NCBI GenBank assembly: GCA_028583605.1
Contig: CM053327.1
Location: forward strand, 2,542,001-2,606,000
From: Dastarcus helophoroides
Lineage: Eukaryota; Arthropoda; Insecta; Coleoptera; Bothrideridae
DNA: 64,000 nt
Direction of reading: 5' to 3'
Part shown: piece by piece, positions 1 to 9,615 of the stretch
How the letters are laid out: each line of letters begins with the position of its first letter
How positions within the stretch are numbered: position 1 is the stretch's first letter
Translations under genes and position numbers: made by a program
Notes under the pieces: generated by a model
Told to the model about the DNA's origin: nothing
Seen by the model: only the letters and a program-made list of their open reading frames with translations
Database searches by the model: none

Positions 1-175
1 TTGTTAATAAAATAAATAAAATACTCTCATTGCTAGCCTATTTTTAATTCTGAAATGATAATTGTAATTTGCAACATATTGTTAATTAACCTTGTAAAGC
101 GTGCCCAATTTGGCACAAATTCTTTGCTAATATATGCGCCCCTTGGCACATTGATTGATTGTTTGATTGTTCTCA
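1..175 (+). repeat. AT-rich stretch, possible non-LTR 3' tail
   Basis: No gene is seen. Two short gtgcc/ggcac-type inverted motifs (around 100-115 and 137-150) are followed by a run of gatt units at about 150-172, directly upstream of the family A fragment. Non-LTR retrotransposons often end in such short tandem tails, so this may be the 3' end of another element. That is inference only; no coding part is attached. Confidence 0.25.
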
Positions 176-590
176 TGCTTAAAATTCAGTCCTAAAGCAT
201 ATTTTGGCTCTTTTTGAATTCAATTCAAAGAAGAGTGATTCGCCTAATTGATGATCTAAATTTGACAGATTCTATCTAAACACTAGAGCATAAGCGGATA
301 GTCGATGATTTGCCTATTCTACAAGTACTTTCATGGGAGATGTTCGCAGGAATTTATAGATCTGATTACCCCAAGGGCAACATTTTTGAAACACACAATA
401 CCGTCAAAGACGGCAAATTCCTGTGCAGTCCAACTTGGAGCGTTGAGGATTTCTGTTTTCTATAGAATTTCAAAACTCTGTAATTCGTTACCGAACGGCC
501 ACCTATCATTACTTCCACATACTGCTGTTAGGATGGCCCTTTGCGATAAAACAAATTTAAAAAAACGATTTGATTGAACTAATTTAAATT
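176..590 (+). mobile_element. CR1/Jockey-type non-LTR retrotransposon (family A), C-terminal fragment
   Basis: This is the 3' part of ORF2 of a non-LTR retrotransposon that is also present at 3396-5430, 21490-22437, 34737-36350 and 62560-63010. An open stretch at 305-577 carries the conserved tail FYKYFHGRCS, then a region ending in KLCNSLPN, the counterpart of the LWNSLP block seen in CR1/Jockey-group proteins after the RT domain. The upstream part (about 180-300) aligns with the other copies but has frame breaks. The reading frame ends at 577 without the usual family terminus, so the last residues were lost or changed. It is a dead fragment with no RT active site. Confidence 0.8.
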
Positions 591-1502
591 GAATATGTAA
601 TGGCTTCTGGCTGTAAGTTACACTATTGTTCTCTTAAATATTTAATTATTTAGAGCTTACAAAATAAAATGTTACGTTTTCGTTCACTACTGTTTTCATG
701 AAGGGGAAATAACTACAAAAAAATGCAATTGTGGGTTTTAACCGTAATGCAACTGCTGTCGGAAGCATTCAGAATCTGTCCACGCTATTAAGTTTCCTAG
801 ACTAGAGTGTTGGTCTCGCAAACTGACGACACAGAAATTTGTGTGTTTTTCGCAACCATTAAGTCTGAATTCCTCCCTATCGTGATCCTTCTTGACTTGT
901 GTTGAACTATTAATAGAATTTAGAGGAAAAATACGTTTCCGATGAATACGCTTTTGTAACTTTTTATACGAAGTAGTTTATGTAACAAAAAATCATTAAG
1001 TAAGAAATATTTTAATCTTATCTCATATATTTGTACAGTAAAATCTCAGTAACCCGGCATTTTACTATTCCAAAACTTTCCGTATAATGTAACATCAAGT
1101 TCAATCGTGAATGCCAAAATACGTGACTGGTCAAAACTTTTAAGTAAAATCTTGGTATGCAAATTAATACCGCTATTTTTGTCTGTTTATTTCTAGTTAA
1201 CGAGTTGCAGATATTGATTAGAAAACACAATACTTTGAACTGTTATTAATTGTGTTCATTTTTAGAGTTTCGTAATTTAACACTCTCGTCACCGCCCATC
1301 CATCTGTCACAAACAAGTTTTTCTCGAAAACTATGTAACGTAGAAATAAAGCTGGCTTAAAGTTAATTAATATACTTTAACTACAATAAAAAATCCGACT
1401 GTATATAGTTAAAGCTGATGGTAAAAAAGTATTAAAACAGAAGTTAAAAACTTAAAATTTTAAAAAACATTTCCAAAATGTATGTCACATAATGTAACTT
1501 GG
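591..1502. other. Non-coding AT-rich stretch
   Basis: I see no gene, no recognisable element and no clear tandem repeat here. The short minus-strand ORF at 1018-1230 has no family features. Confidence 0.5.
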
Positions 1503-1965
1503 AATACGGTACGCAGCCCTCTAAGCGTGCATGGTACATCATAGTTACCCAACTTACTAATAGTTGAACCACAAGCGCTTAGCAAAGTGGTTGTTTTCTA
1601 GAAAAGTCCCAAAAACTAGGTTCCAATGTGATAACAAATTCTGTTGTCGCAGTTCCCCACAGTTTCTCTATGGTGGCAAAACTTGGGACCCACACGGAGG
1701 ATGTCCGTTAATTGTTGATTCTACAGTATCTATTTGACGAAACATTTGCCATGGAGATCCTTCAGGATCAAAACTGGTCTTTGGTTTCCAAACTCTGAAT
1801 TTGATAAATGTTTAAACCTATTGCTGTGTGCATTGGAATCTACCCGTCTGGGGCTTTTCTAGGAAGCAACTCAGTTGGAAAGCGTTTGTGTCTCAATTAT
1901 TAGTACCTATGATCCACTATATGCGCTTAGAGGGCTGTATAATGTAAAATAGGTTAGATTCTATT
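1503..1965. repeat. Degenerate palindromic repeat (hammerhead family 2)
   Basis: A foldback repeat: a left part near 1515-1640 (cgcagccctctaagcgtgca and what follows) is the imperfect reverse complement of 1860-1945 (gcgcttagagggctgta and the bases before it). It is an old relative of the well-kept copy at 45519-46070 and of 31630-32005. Around 1775-1805 the ribozyme zone can still be traced: ggagatcc..ggatc, then aaaa in place of gaaa, then ggtctttggtttcc. The catalytic core is destroyed. It has no ORF. Confidence 0.6.
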
Positions 1966-2530
1966 TGCATAAGAATAGTTGTATCTATAATTACGACAAA
2001 CGAGAGCTTAAAAAAACAGTTGTCATCCTCTAGCTTACATGGAAAAGACGCTAATATAAATTTTTTGCTATGTCGCAATTGTTATTGTGAAATAAGGATA
2101 CAATTTAAACTTAATAACATGCTAAAAAAAATTTCATAAGTGCCACACATGGCACGCGCGACATAGAAGTGCCATCGTTGTCATACCTGAATGATATGCC
2201 TGTCACACAAAATATGGTTACAATTAATTAAATCGAACTTTAAATAGTTTGTGCAAACGGAATCCTTTGGGAGTAGCGACGACCTACCATATAAAATACC
2301 TATGCGTCAAAACAAACGACCTAGTCAGATATTTAAACTAGGAAATAATGCAGAGCCTTCTTAAAATTCAGGAGCGAGGTGAACAAATTCGACCTAATGG
2401 AAAACGGGGCAATTAAAAACGTGCCATATTTGATATGTTCCGCAAAATTAAAACGGAACGACTACCTACACGTTCGGTTTATATTCATGAGGCGTAAGAC
2501 ATTTAAAAAGCCAACGCCATCGGACACGAC
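1966..2530. other. No recognisable feature
   Basis: Moderately AT-rich DNA without a supported gene. The stretch from about 2240 is less AT-rich than its surroundings and runs into the unclassified segment that follows. Confidence 0.4.
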
Positions 2531-2920
2531 AGGTAGGGCATAAATGGGGCGATTTAAAAATAAAAAGAGACCTAATGCTGCGCCAAATTCAATTTCTGCA
2601 TGTGGAAATAATACTTCCATTTGCAACCCGCAGCGGCCGTATACACACAGACCGGTTACAATGCGCAGTCAGGTGCATGGAATATCTTTTTCTTGCGAAT
2701 TCTGCACAAGATGTGTCGCTTACGGCGAACGTAGCGGAGAACATTTGGTTAAAACAAGACACTTGTGGACGTGGTGCATTTTTGGACGTTTTGCTAAATA
2801 TGCATAAATGTGCACAGCTTAGAGGCGCCCTGGAGTTATTTGTTAGCTCCCTTGTGTTCCCTGTTTCATGTATTTTTCAGCTCTTTAATGTAACATCTCA
2901 TTTGCGAGCGTAAATCTGCA
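2531..2920 (+). other. Unclassified GC-richer segment with overlapping ORFs
   Basis: This segment stands out by composition. It holds two overlapping plus-strand ORFs in different frames: 2544-2807 (87 codons) and 2575-2913 (112 codons, starting MLRQIQFLH). I recognise no domain, signal peptide or convincing membrane segment in either. The contrast with the AT-rich flanks could mean a host exon or a fragment of an unrecognised transposon. Both readings are inference and neither ORF should be taken as a proven gene. Confidence 0.25.
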
Positions 2921-3395
2921 TGTCGCTTAGGTGACGTTTTTAAAGAGATGCAACTTGATTACCACCTCATCTTTGGTGGCAGTTCTGACGTTTACGAGGT
3001 AGCAATATTCTGAAATTTCATGTAACTTAATACACCAAGCTTTGAAATGATTAAGAGAGTCGTTTTGTGCAAACAGCTTAAGATTTCGTTGTCCTCTCAA
3101 GTGATTTAATTATTCTTTAATCCTCTTTATCTTGATATGAAACCATTCACAAGAACTTACTTTAAATATATGTTAAAAGACTAAAGGTATCTAATACGAC
3201 CTACATATTAGCAGTGACGTAACTGGGAACCAATAGCCCTTTGTTCAAGAAACTATTTAATAGTTCGAAAATTTCTCTATAAGTTCCTACATTTCTTTTT
3301 AACTTCGACTTTTTTCTCAAAATTAATGAATAGTTTCGACCGAATTTTAAACTTGTTTATGAACTTTCGAATATATTCTCAATTTTTTTTAATTT
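2921..3395. other. No recognisable feature
   Basis: AT-rich DNA just beyond the 3' end of the family A copy. From about 3290 it shows the ttcgacttttttc type of low-complexity sequence that dominates later parts of the window. Confidence 0.4.
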
Positions 3396-5430
3396 TCAAT
3401 CTACTCGCATCGGATAACCCTATTATGCCTTCAAAGCACCGCGTGTAGAATGCGGAAATAAGGATAGATGGCGATAAATCGCCTTCTTAAATAAGGATAG
3501 GTTGTAAATTTTTGAGAAAATTCCGATTAATAACGAATTCCATAGCTTGAAAGTTCTGTAGAAAAAAGAGCCTCCATAGACAAAGTCCTCACTGTGTCAA
3601 GCTGGATAGCACAAAAGTTTGCTGTCTTCGACCGCCTTGTATGCCTCAAATATGTTGCTCGTGGGGAGATTAATCTTAATAGTTCCTCTGAACATCTCCC
3701 ATGAAAGTGTTTGTAGAAAAGACATAAATTACTACCATCCGCATGTGCTCTAGTGCTCCGAGAGAATTGGTGAAATTGTTTGAATTAAATTTGAAAGAGC
3801 TAAAGTGTTCTTTGCAGCTGAACTCCAAACATAGAAACAGTATTCTAGTGTTGGCCTAATTTGAGCTTTGTATATTGTAAGTAGCTGATGAGATGTAAAG
3901 TACTTTTTAGCTCTAAAAAGAAAGCCTAGCTTCGGAAAGGCGGATTTGGCAATGGCACGCAAATGATCGTCTCAAGAGAAGCTAGTGCTTGCATTCACTC
4001 CTCGGATAGACAGATTCAATTTCATCGGGAGGATTTTACCGTCCATGAGTATGTTTGTTGCATTAATTCCTAATGTTTTTTTAGAGAAAACTGCGGTCTG
4101 AGTTTTTGGGGCGTTGAAGTCGACTTGATTTTTTACCACATTACAAAATAATTTCGAAATCCCAAATAATCATCTGTGTCGCATCTAAAGCAGCGACGGA
4201 TAATGGTTTGTCGGAGAAAAAAGATGACACCAGGCCACTATCATCTGCGTAACTGTATATTGGATTTGAATATAAAGCTAAGAGTTTGTTTATGTGTAAC
4301 AGAAACAAAGTAGGGACAGGACAGACCTCTGCGGCACCTCTGCATTAATTGCAAATGTTCCGGATGGGATGCCATCAAAGACGATCTAAAGAGTTGAGAA
4401 GAAAACTGAATATCAAATGACAGAGTCCAGGAGGTAGACAATAAGATTTTAATTTGGCAAGAAGAGATCGGTGCCAGACTTTGAGATATCTAATGCCGCA
4501 ATTCTAGCTTCACCATGATTTTTCATATCTGAGTTACAGATATGGGTAACATAAGCCAATAGATCGTCAGTTGAGCGTTGTTGACTGAAACCGTATTGCC
4601 TGTCCAGGATTCTTTATTTTTCTCCATATATTTAGGGATCTCGATGATAATAAACTTTTTCATCAGTGAAGATATGACGGGAAACAAAGATATAGGGCGA
4701 AAGTTGTTAGCCAGAATCCTTTTTCCTTTTCTGGGTACAGGCTGCACCCTAGCAGACTTCCAGATGTAAGATAATGCACCTTTATTGTAAGAGAGTGTAA
4801 ACAAATTGCTTAGAACAGGAATCAATTCTAAAGTGCACTTCTTAAGAACAACAGCAGGGATACCATCAAGATCAGAAGCTTTTAACGTATCGAGTTTGAG
4901 GAAAATCTTCATGGCTGTGCGTTGTCTAAAAACAACTTAAGGCATTGAAGTGCCAACCTTAGGAAGAACAGGAAGTTCTGCTCTTCAAGAATCAAGATTG
5001 GAATTTTCAGCAAACATTAAAGCTAGCAGGTCAGCCTTTTCCTTGAAAGTAGTCGCAATATTGTTGTTGTCATCGACTAAAGGTAGAAAATTTAAAGATG
5101 TAACATTATTTTCATTCGACTTTGCAAATCCCCAAAAGGACCTTAAACCGTTTGGACAATTGATAAGCCTCTTGTGCATTTCATAATCGGAATCACTTTT
5201 TGCCTCGTCAATGACCTGTTTACAAACATTTCGTGCATTTACAAAGGTGGTCCGAGTCTATGAGAGATTATTTTTTCAACGACGATATGCGCGATTTTTA
5301 CAGGAGACAGCCCAAGCACAGTTTTTGCTGATCCAAGGTTTACTAACAGCAGACTTCTTTTGGTCTGCCAAAAGAGCATTCCATACCAACGAGAATAGTT
5401 TCAGGAATGGATTTAAAGTTTAAACTTGAT
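3396..5430 (-). mobile_element. CR1/Jockey-type non-LTR retrotransposon (family A), largest ORF2 copy
   Basis: The best family A copy, 5'-truncated and read from 5430 down to 3396. In order it contains: the endonuclease-RT linker (open at 4985-5179, GLRSFWGFAKS); RT fingers (4523-4912, with DLDGIPAVVLKK and NNFRPISL); the palm, broken into several frames, with the catalytic YADD at 4240-4251; the thumb and post-RT region (3750-3962, RAIAKSAFPKLGFLF and RPTLEYCFYVW); and the LWNSLL tail near 3530. The frame ends in TAA near 3427 and is followed by a short 3' UTR (ctattatgcc read on plus). The reading frame is lost in at least four places. In a live element this protein reverse-transcribes its own RNA at the nicked target. 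The endonuclease and ORF1 are absent. Confidence 0.88.
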
Positions 5431-6389
5431 TTTTTATGAACTCAGTTTTTTTCGACATTTTAAGGTTTCCAAAATTTTGGTTTTTTCTAAAAATCTTGAT
5501 TAGGTTATCTTGATTCTATCGTAAAAGTTTAAATTTATACCAAGAAATTTCGAAATGCTTTCCTAAAAATGTCGAGTTTATTGTCAAAAATACGATTTGA
5601 TCTTACGATTTTACCAAATTTAATATTATTTTAATGATTTGAGCTAGAAGATCAGTTTTCCCCTTAGCATGTTTTAAATTTAAACTGGAAATGTCAATAA
5701 TTTTAATTTATAAATTATGAACTGACCCACGCTACATGGTGCGCGTTTGCATTGCATCCGGGGATAATTTTAAGCCTTATATCCTTTGAGTATTTAACCA
5801 GTCGACTGATGCTGATTAATCGGTTTCGTAAGGCATGTATACTGATGCAACAGTATTCCCAAAGAATTTTTATTCAGTGTTAGACTCAGTTGTACGAGAC
5901 CATAAATCGTCATTTGGCTATGATGCAGGTCCTCACTTTACCGTTTGTGTTGGCAAGGCATAGGATACCTTGCACTTTTAAACGTTTTATTTTGTCACTT
6001 AAAAGCCAAGGCTCCTGAATTATTAATAAACTTGTTTGCATCAGTGAGAGCTGCATGATTTCTCGATAAGCTTTACATCCGCTCTAAAGACTCCGCAATG
6101 AGGTCGAAAGTTGTAGGCTTTCAGACTTGCCATTGCCGATTCGGGGAAAGGCTTCTGGCATGCCAACTTAACTTCTGCTGCCTCGCATCACGATCCAGGT
6201 CGAGGGTTGCAGCTATTTGTACTGTTGATTTAAGAATCATAAGGGTCGATCACCCGGTGATGCTTTGAAAGGTCATCGGCCAGTACTTAACTCAGGAAGG
6301 TCTCCCAGTTCTCTAGGAACAGGCTTTTCAGCTGCACCGTCCCTTTTCCATAATCCTTTGAATAAAGGAAATACATTCACCACCAGTAG
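5431..6389. other. AT-rich stretch, then an unclassified GC-richer stretch
   Basis: 5431-5700 is AT-rich with ttttcgacatttt-type sequence. From about 5715 to 6389 composition is more balanced and a short plus ORF begins at 6265, but I recognise no product. The ORF gains its tail only by running into the duplicated 6390-6466 block in a different frame from the copy at 9305-9615. Confidence 0.35.
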
Positions 6390-6466
6390 CGTATTGGATT
6401 TGCCTCTGGACTACAGAACCGGGCAAGATATAAGCGTTCCAATTGGTCAGTTCTGACATCATGATT
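6390..6466 (+). repeat. 77 bp block duplicated in inverted orientation at 9305-9381
   Basis: Positions 6390-6466 and the reverse complement of 9305-9381 differ by about one base over 77 bp. In the matching frame both encode the same C-terminus, GFASGLQNRARYKRSNW and a stop. Similarity ends sharply at 6390. I infer two members of one repeat family sharing their 3' end, or a recent inverted duplication. Confidence 0.75.
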
Positions 6467-6546
6467 GTGTTTAATATACGCCCGTATTTCGTTTATATTT
6501 ACGCGCGTTCCTAGTTGAATGAATCATTGCAGTTTTGACAGATATG

Positions 6547-6665
6547 TTGTATTATTAGTAGGTATCTTATTCGAAGAAATTATAGCTACAATATCATTTT
6601 TTAATAACGCGTTGTGTTATTATTAGTTATATTATTAGAAGAAATTATAGCTTCAATATCACTTT
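6547..6665. repeat. Two-unit tandem repeat, 65 bp period
   Basis: Unit 1 (6547-6600) and unit 2 (6612-6665) share ttattag, then gaagaaattatagct and caatatca in the same order. It is a local duplication without coding content. A related fragment (aaattatagcaaca) recurs near 7096. Confidence 0.7.
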
Positions 6666-7398
6666 ATAAAATAGTGGTGCTTAATTTTTATAGACTTTTT
6701 ATATGATTGGTGTGCTAGATTTGAAATGTTGTTATTGTTTGGTGCATTAATTTGATTTAAGGCAAGGCGAATATTATGAATTTTCGGATTTTCTTAAATG
6801 TTTCCTATTTGTTGTTTACAAGAGAAGATCTCAGTGGTCATGAAATAACATGGGTAACTTCCTAGAGATAGAAAATCGGCAAAGTAGTAGACATTTTATG
6901 TACATTAGCATCCCATTGAGCAATTGAATAGTCTTATTTATATTTTATTAAGAAAAAATTATAAAGCTCATTTTCTAAAATTTGCTGTAAATTCTTTTTT
7001 TATGATCCGACTGAAATAAAACTGTTAATCATTTTTTTTTGGTTTGTTTCTTAATTGCTTTCCAGTGGCGTAGTTCATTTTTATTTCTATTGAACAATGC
7101 CTGAGAAAATTATAGCAACATTGTTTTTTCTTAGAGACTTAACTTCGCGTCAACAGTCGCGTAGCGTATTGGGGGAGGGACATTCTTGTCTTCCAATTTC
7201 GGCTTAAAATTTCGAAACAAAAGTCGAAATTTATATTTTAAGATCAGAATTTTAAAGAAATTGGGAATTTTGTAGATTTTTTCTGAATATTTTGTAGTCA
7301 GTCGAGTGCGGTTAAAACCCATTTACCATCAGAATTATGTGCATAGTTTTTCTATATAATTTGCCACGCCACGACTTCGAAAAAGAAATACTAATATA
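6666..7398. other. No recognisable feature
   Basis: AT-rich DNA. The minus ORF at 7131-7322 is in simple ttttaaaatttcgaa-type sequence and shows no domain. Confidence 0.4.
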
Positions 7399-7770
7399 CA
7401 GAGTGTTCCGTTTAAAAATCAGCCTTGATGGAATTCTATCACTTTGCGATTATCTTTTTTGTTTCGTTGACTGATTAAAACAAATTAAGAAAAAACCCAG
7501 CAACTTTTCTTTTAAAAAAATACTACTTTTTTTAAATAAACTCTGTGGAGGGGTGGCAAATTATATCAAAAAACCCTGTTCGTGTGTGAGCGAAATTCGA
7601 TGTTTCAGCTCAATAATAAGAAAAGGAAAATAGTGTCAAAAACCTAAAAAGAGGTTCCAAAAAAGGTTTCAGTGAGGTCCATTTCAAGGTTTTGCATATC
7701 TTTCCTTATTTGGAAACTAAACTAAACCTTTTCTTATAATAGAGCTGAGACATATAGTTTCGCTCACCCT
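7399..7770. repeat. Foldback repeat with 41 bp inverted arms
   Basis: The arms at 7586-7626 and 7727-7767 are imperfect reverse complements (gtgagcgaaatt against tagtttcgctcac at the outer ends). The segment begins at about 7399 with acagagtgttccgtttaaa, which resembles the common ends of insect mariner-type elements. No transposase ORF lies inside. Probably a MITE-like remnant whose outer limits I cannot fix. Confidence 0.5.
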
Positions 7771-8189
7771 AAACAATATTTTATCTATAACCGTCCATTT
7801 TTTTAAATTAAAGGGGGATAAATTTATATGTAATTACAGGTATTATCTATTGCTAAAACTATTAATGATATATCTTCTCATTATTTCTAATCTCAACCTA
7901 CAACACAAAACTACATAGTTGCATGTCCATTTCAGATAAATCTGCATCAAAGTAGGCACTGTACTTTTAATTTTGTAATGGCAACAGAAACTAGTAATAT
8001 TTAGACATAGTCGTGTGGCAGGGCTGCGCCATTTCTTATAGATATTCTGTGTTCTTTTAATCCTAACCTAAAAATAATTAAATATTTTGATTTGTTGCTG
8101 TTTGTTATAAAGATGATTACTTTATATTTTACGACAATTTCTGCTGAAAACTGTTAAATTGTTGATAAAAACATAATGTTATTTGACGC
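7771..8189. other. No recognisable feature
   Basis: AT-rich DNA without a supported gene or repeat. Confidence 0.4.
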
Positions 8190-8392
8190 TATCAGAGTAA
8201 TTACCTGTTCTTTCTGGAAATCTGCGAAACAACTTTTGAAATGGTGAAATAATTTTCCGTGATAAAAAGAAGCATAGAGTCTATTTCTGGTCTCAAACAA
8301 CCTCCATACCAATTTTTGTCGAAATCGATGCAGTAATTGAGATGTGAAAAACCAACAAATAGACAGACAGACAGACAAACAAAATTTCACAT
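8190..8392 (+). mobile_element. 3' end of an insect non-LTR-type interspersed repeat, with GACA tail
   Basis: The order of blocks is typical of a widespread insect repeat tail: tggtctcaaacaacctccat, then accaatttttgtcgaaatcg, then gaaaaaccaacaaatagaca running into a short gaca microsatellite at about 8358-8378. Such tails are usually the 3' ends of RTE/CR1-type non-LTR elements. No RT is attached, so the copy is heavily 5'-truncated. The minus ORF at 8154-8390 is only its antisense shadow. Confidence 0.55.
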
Positions 8393-8849
8393 TTAAAAAT
8401 TAGTTGAAATTATAATAAATATATGGCAATTCCTCCAAGCAACAGTTAAAAATATTACATATCACCTAATATTTACATACATCTAAACTTTTTCCATGTA
8501 GAGCACTAAAAAATAGTTGAATATGTCAAAAAAAAACATTTACATTCCGAAAACTTTAATTTAAACTTACATTAAACTTCTCTAGATAATGAAAAAAATA
8601 AAATCGCATCCTGCCTAAAATGCACGGTTGGCCTATTTTTAACGCCGGATTGATTGGACCAATTGTACGGCAACCACGCTAGGTTCATGATTTTTATTTA
8701 AATTTCCTTAAAATGGAACAAAACGTATGTGTACTTTATTTTAAATCACTCACAAGTACAAGTTAATTAGGATATCATTACTTTGGGTTTAAACATGCGA
8801 TATGTCGTATTTTACATTAAACAGAAAACAATAAATCGCTCATTTCACG
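8393..8849. other. No recognisable feature
   Basis: AT-rich DNA with nothing I can name. Confidence 0.4.
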
Positions 8850-8916
8850 ATGACCGCGCGCCTTGTGCCTTTTAGAACCAGCCGCCGCTGGTCATTACCG
8901 CACGATGCGCGGTCAT
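8850..8916. repeat. GC-rich hairpin
   Basis: atgaccgcgc (8850-8859) and gcgcggtcat (8907-8916) are exact reverse complements enclosing 47 bp that include the compact gccgccgctgg block. It is a strong local contrast in AT-rich DNA. It might be the end of a DNA transposon, which I could not confirm. Confidence 0.5.
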
Positions 8917-9304
8917 GTAGGACTTTCTACATCAAAAATTATGCGGCAAAGCCTATTGACTAGGACGGTTGTAGAAAAAATATTGTACAGCATTTACAAT
9001 TTGTCATTACACAATAACTTACCTTTGAGAATTGTAAAGACCATCTTTAACAATCCAATTCGTGTTGGTAATTTCACTGTATTCTTTCAACCACAACTTA
9101 CGTCATTTTCCGAATGTATGCCAACGCGAATTTCAAAGGATTGTTCCGAAATTGTAATTTCCTTAAATTCAAAATTAGTTGGAAATTCCATATTATTAAA
9201 CTGTCAAAAACTCAAAATTAGTTGGAAATTTCATATTATTAAACTGTCAACAATTGTATTTTACTGCGAATGCGCATGCGTATATACGACATTATGGAAC
9301 GTCT
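8917..9304. repeat. Stretch with a two-unit 43 bp tandem repeat
   Basis: Units at 9169-9211 and 9212-9254 differ by only a few bases (each tcaaaattagttggaaatt, then catattattaaactgtcaa). The rest of the stretch lies inside a 147-codon plus ORF (8863-9306) that crosses the tandem repeat and resembles nothing I know. I treat that ORF as chance. Confidence 0.6.
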
Positions 9305-9615
9305 AATCATGATGTCAGAACCGACCAATTGGAACGCTTATATCTTGCCCGGTTCTGTAGTCCAGAGGCAAATCCAATACGTCCACCACTAGCAATGAGT
9401 TCCAATATGAGGATTTTAGTTGACTCCATTTCTGATTGAGTCAATTTTCTCTCCGTGTAATGTTCGGGAATGAGTGCTACGCGAACACAATTTGTAGCTA
9501 TGGCTGACTCTAGGTCCTTTCGACATTGCTGGGTACTTGGATTTGGGGTATGGTGTCCGGGTTTCCAGCGTTTAACCGCCTCTAGGGACACTGCTTCCGT
9601 TAAGCTGGTTATCAT
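9305..9615 (-). CDS. TE-derived ORF, DUF4780-like (partial)
   Basis: A 102-codon ORF with a plausible ATG at 9615. The middle, VRVALIPEHYTERKLTQSEM, has the shape of the start of DUF4780 (a hydrophobic strand, then a P.xYP/T segment and an LT-E helix), a domain frequent in transposon-associated ORFs of insects. The upstream part is rich in proline, serine, asparagine and lysine, as such linkers usually are. The domain is too short to be complete. The last 77 bp are duplicated at 6390-6466, which supports a mobile origin. The family assignment rests on my reading alone. Confidence 0.4.

Noticed and set aside
4578..5423. Plus ORFs at 4578-4769, 4950-5186 and 5211-5423
   Set aside because: They are antisense readings of the family A retrotransposon ORF on the minus strand.
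8863..9306. Longest plus ORF in its area, 147 codons
   Set aside because: It runs through a GC-rich hairpin and a 43 bp tandem repeat, has no domain-like pattern, and ends in the opposite strand of the DUF4780-like ORF.
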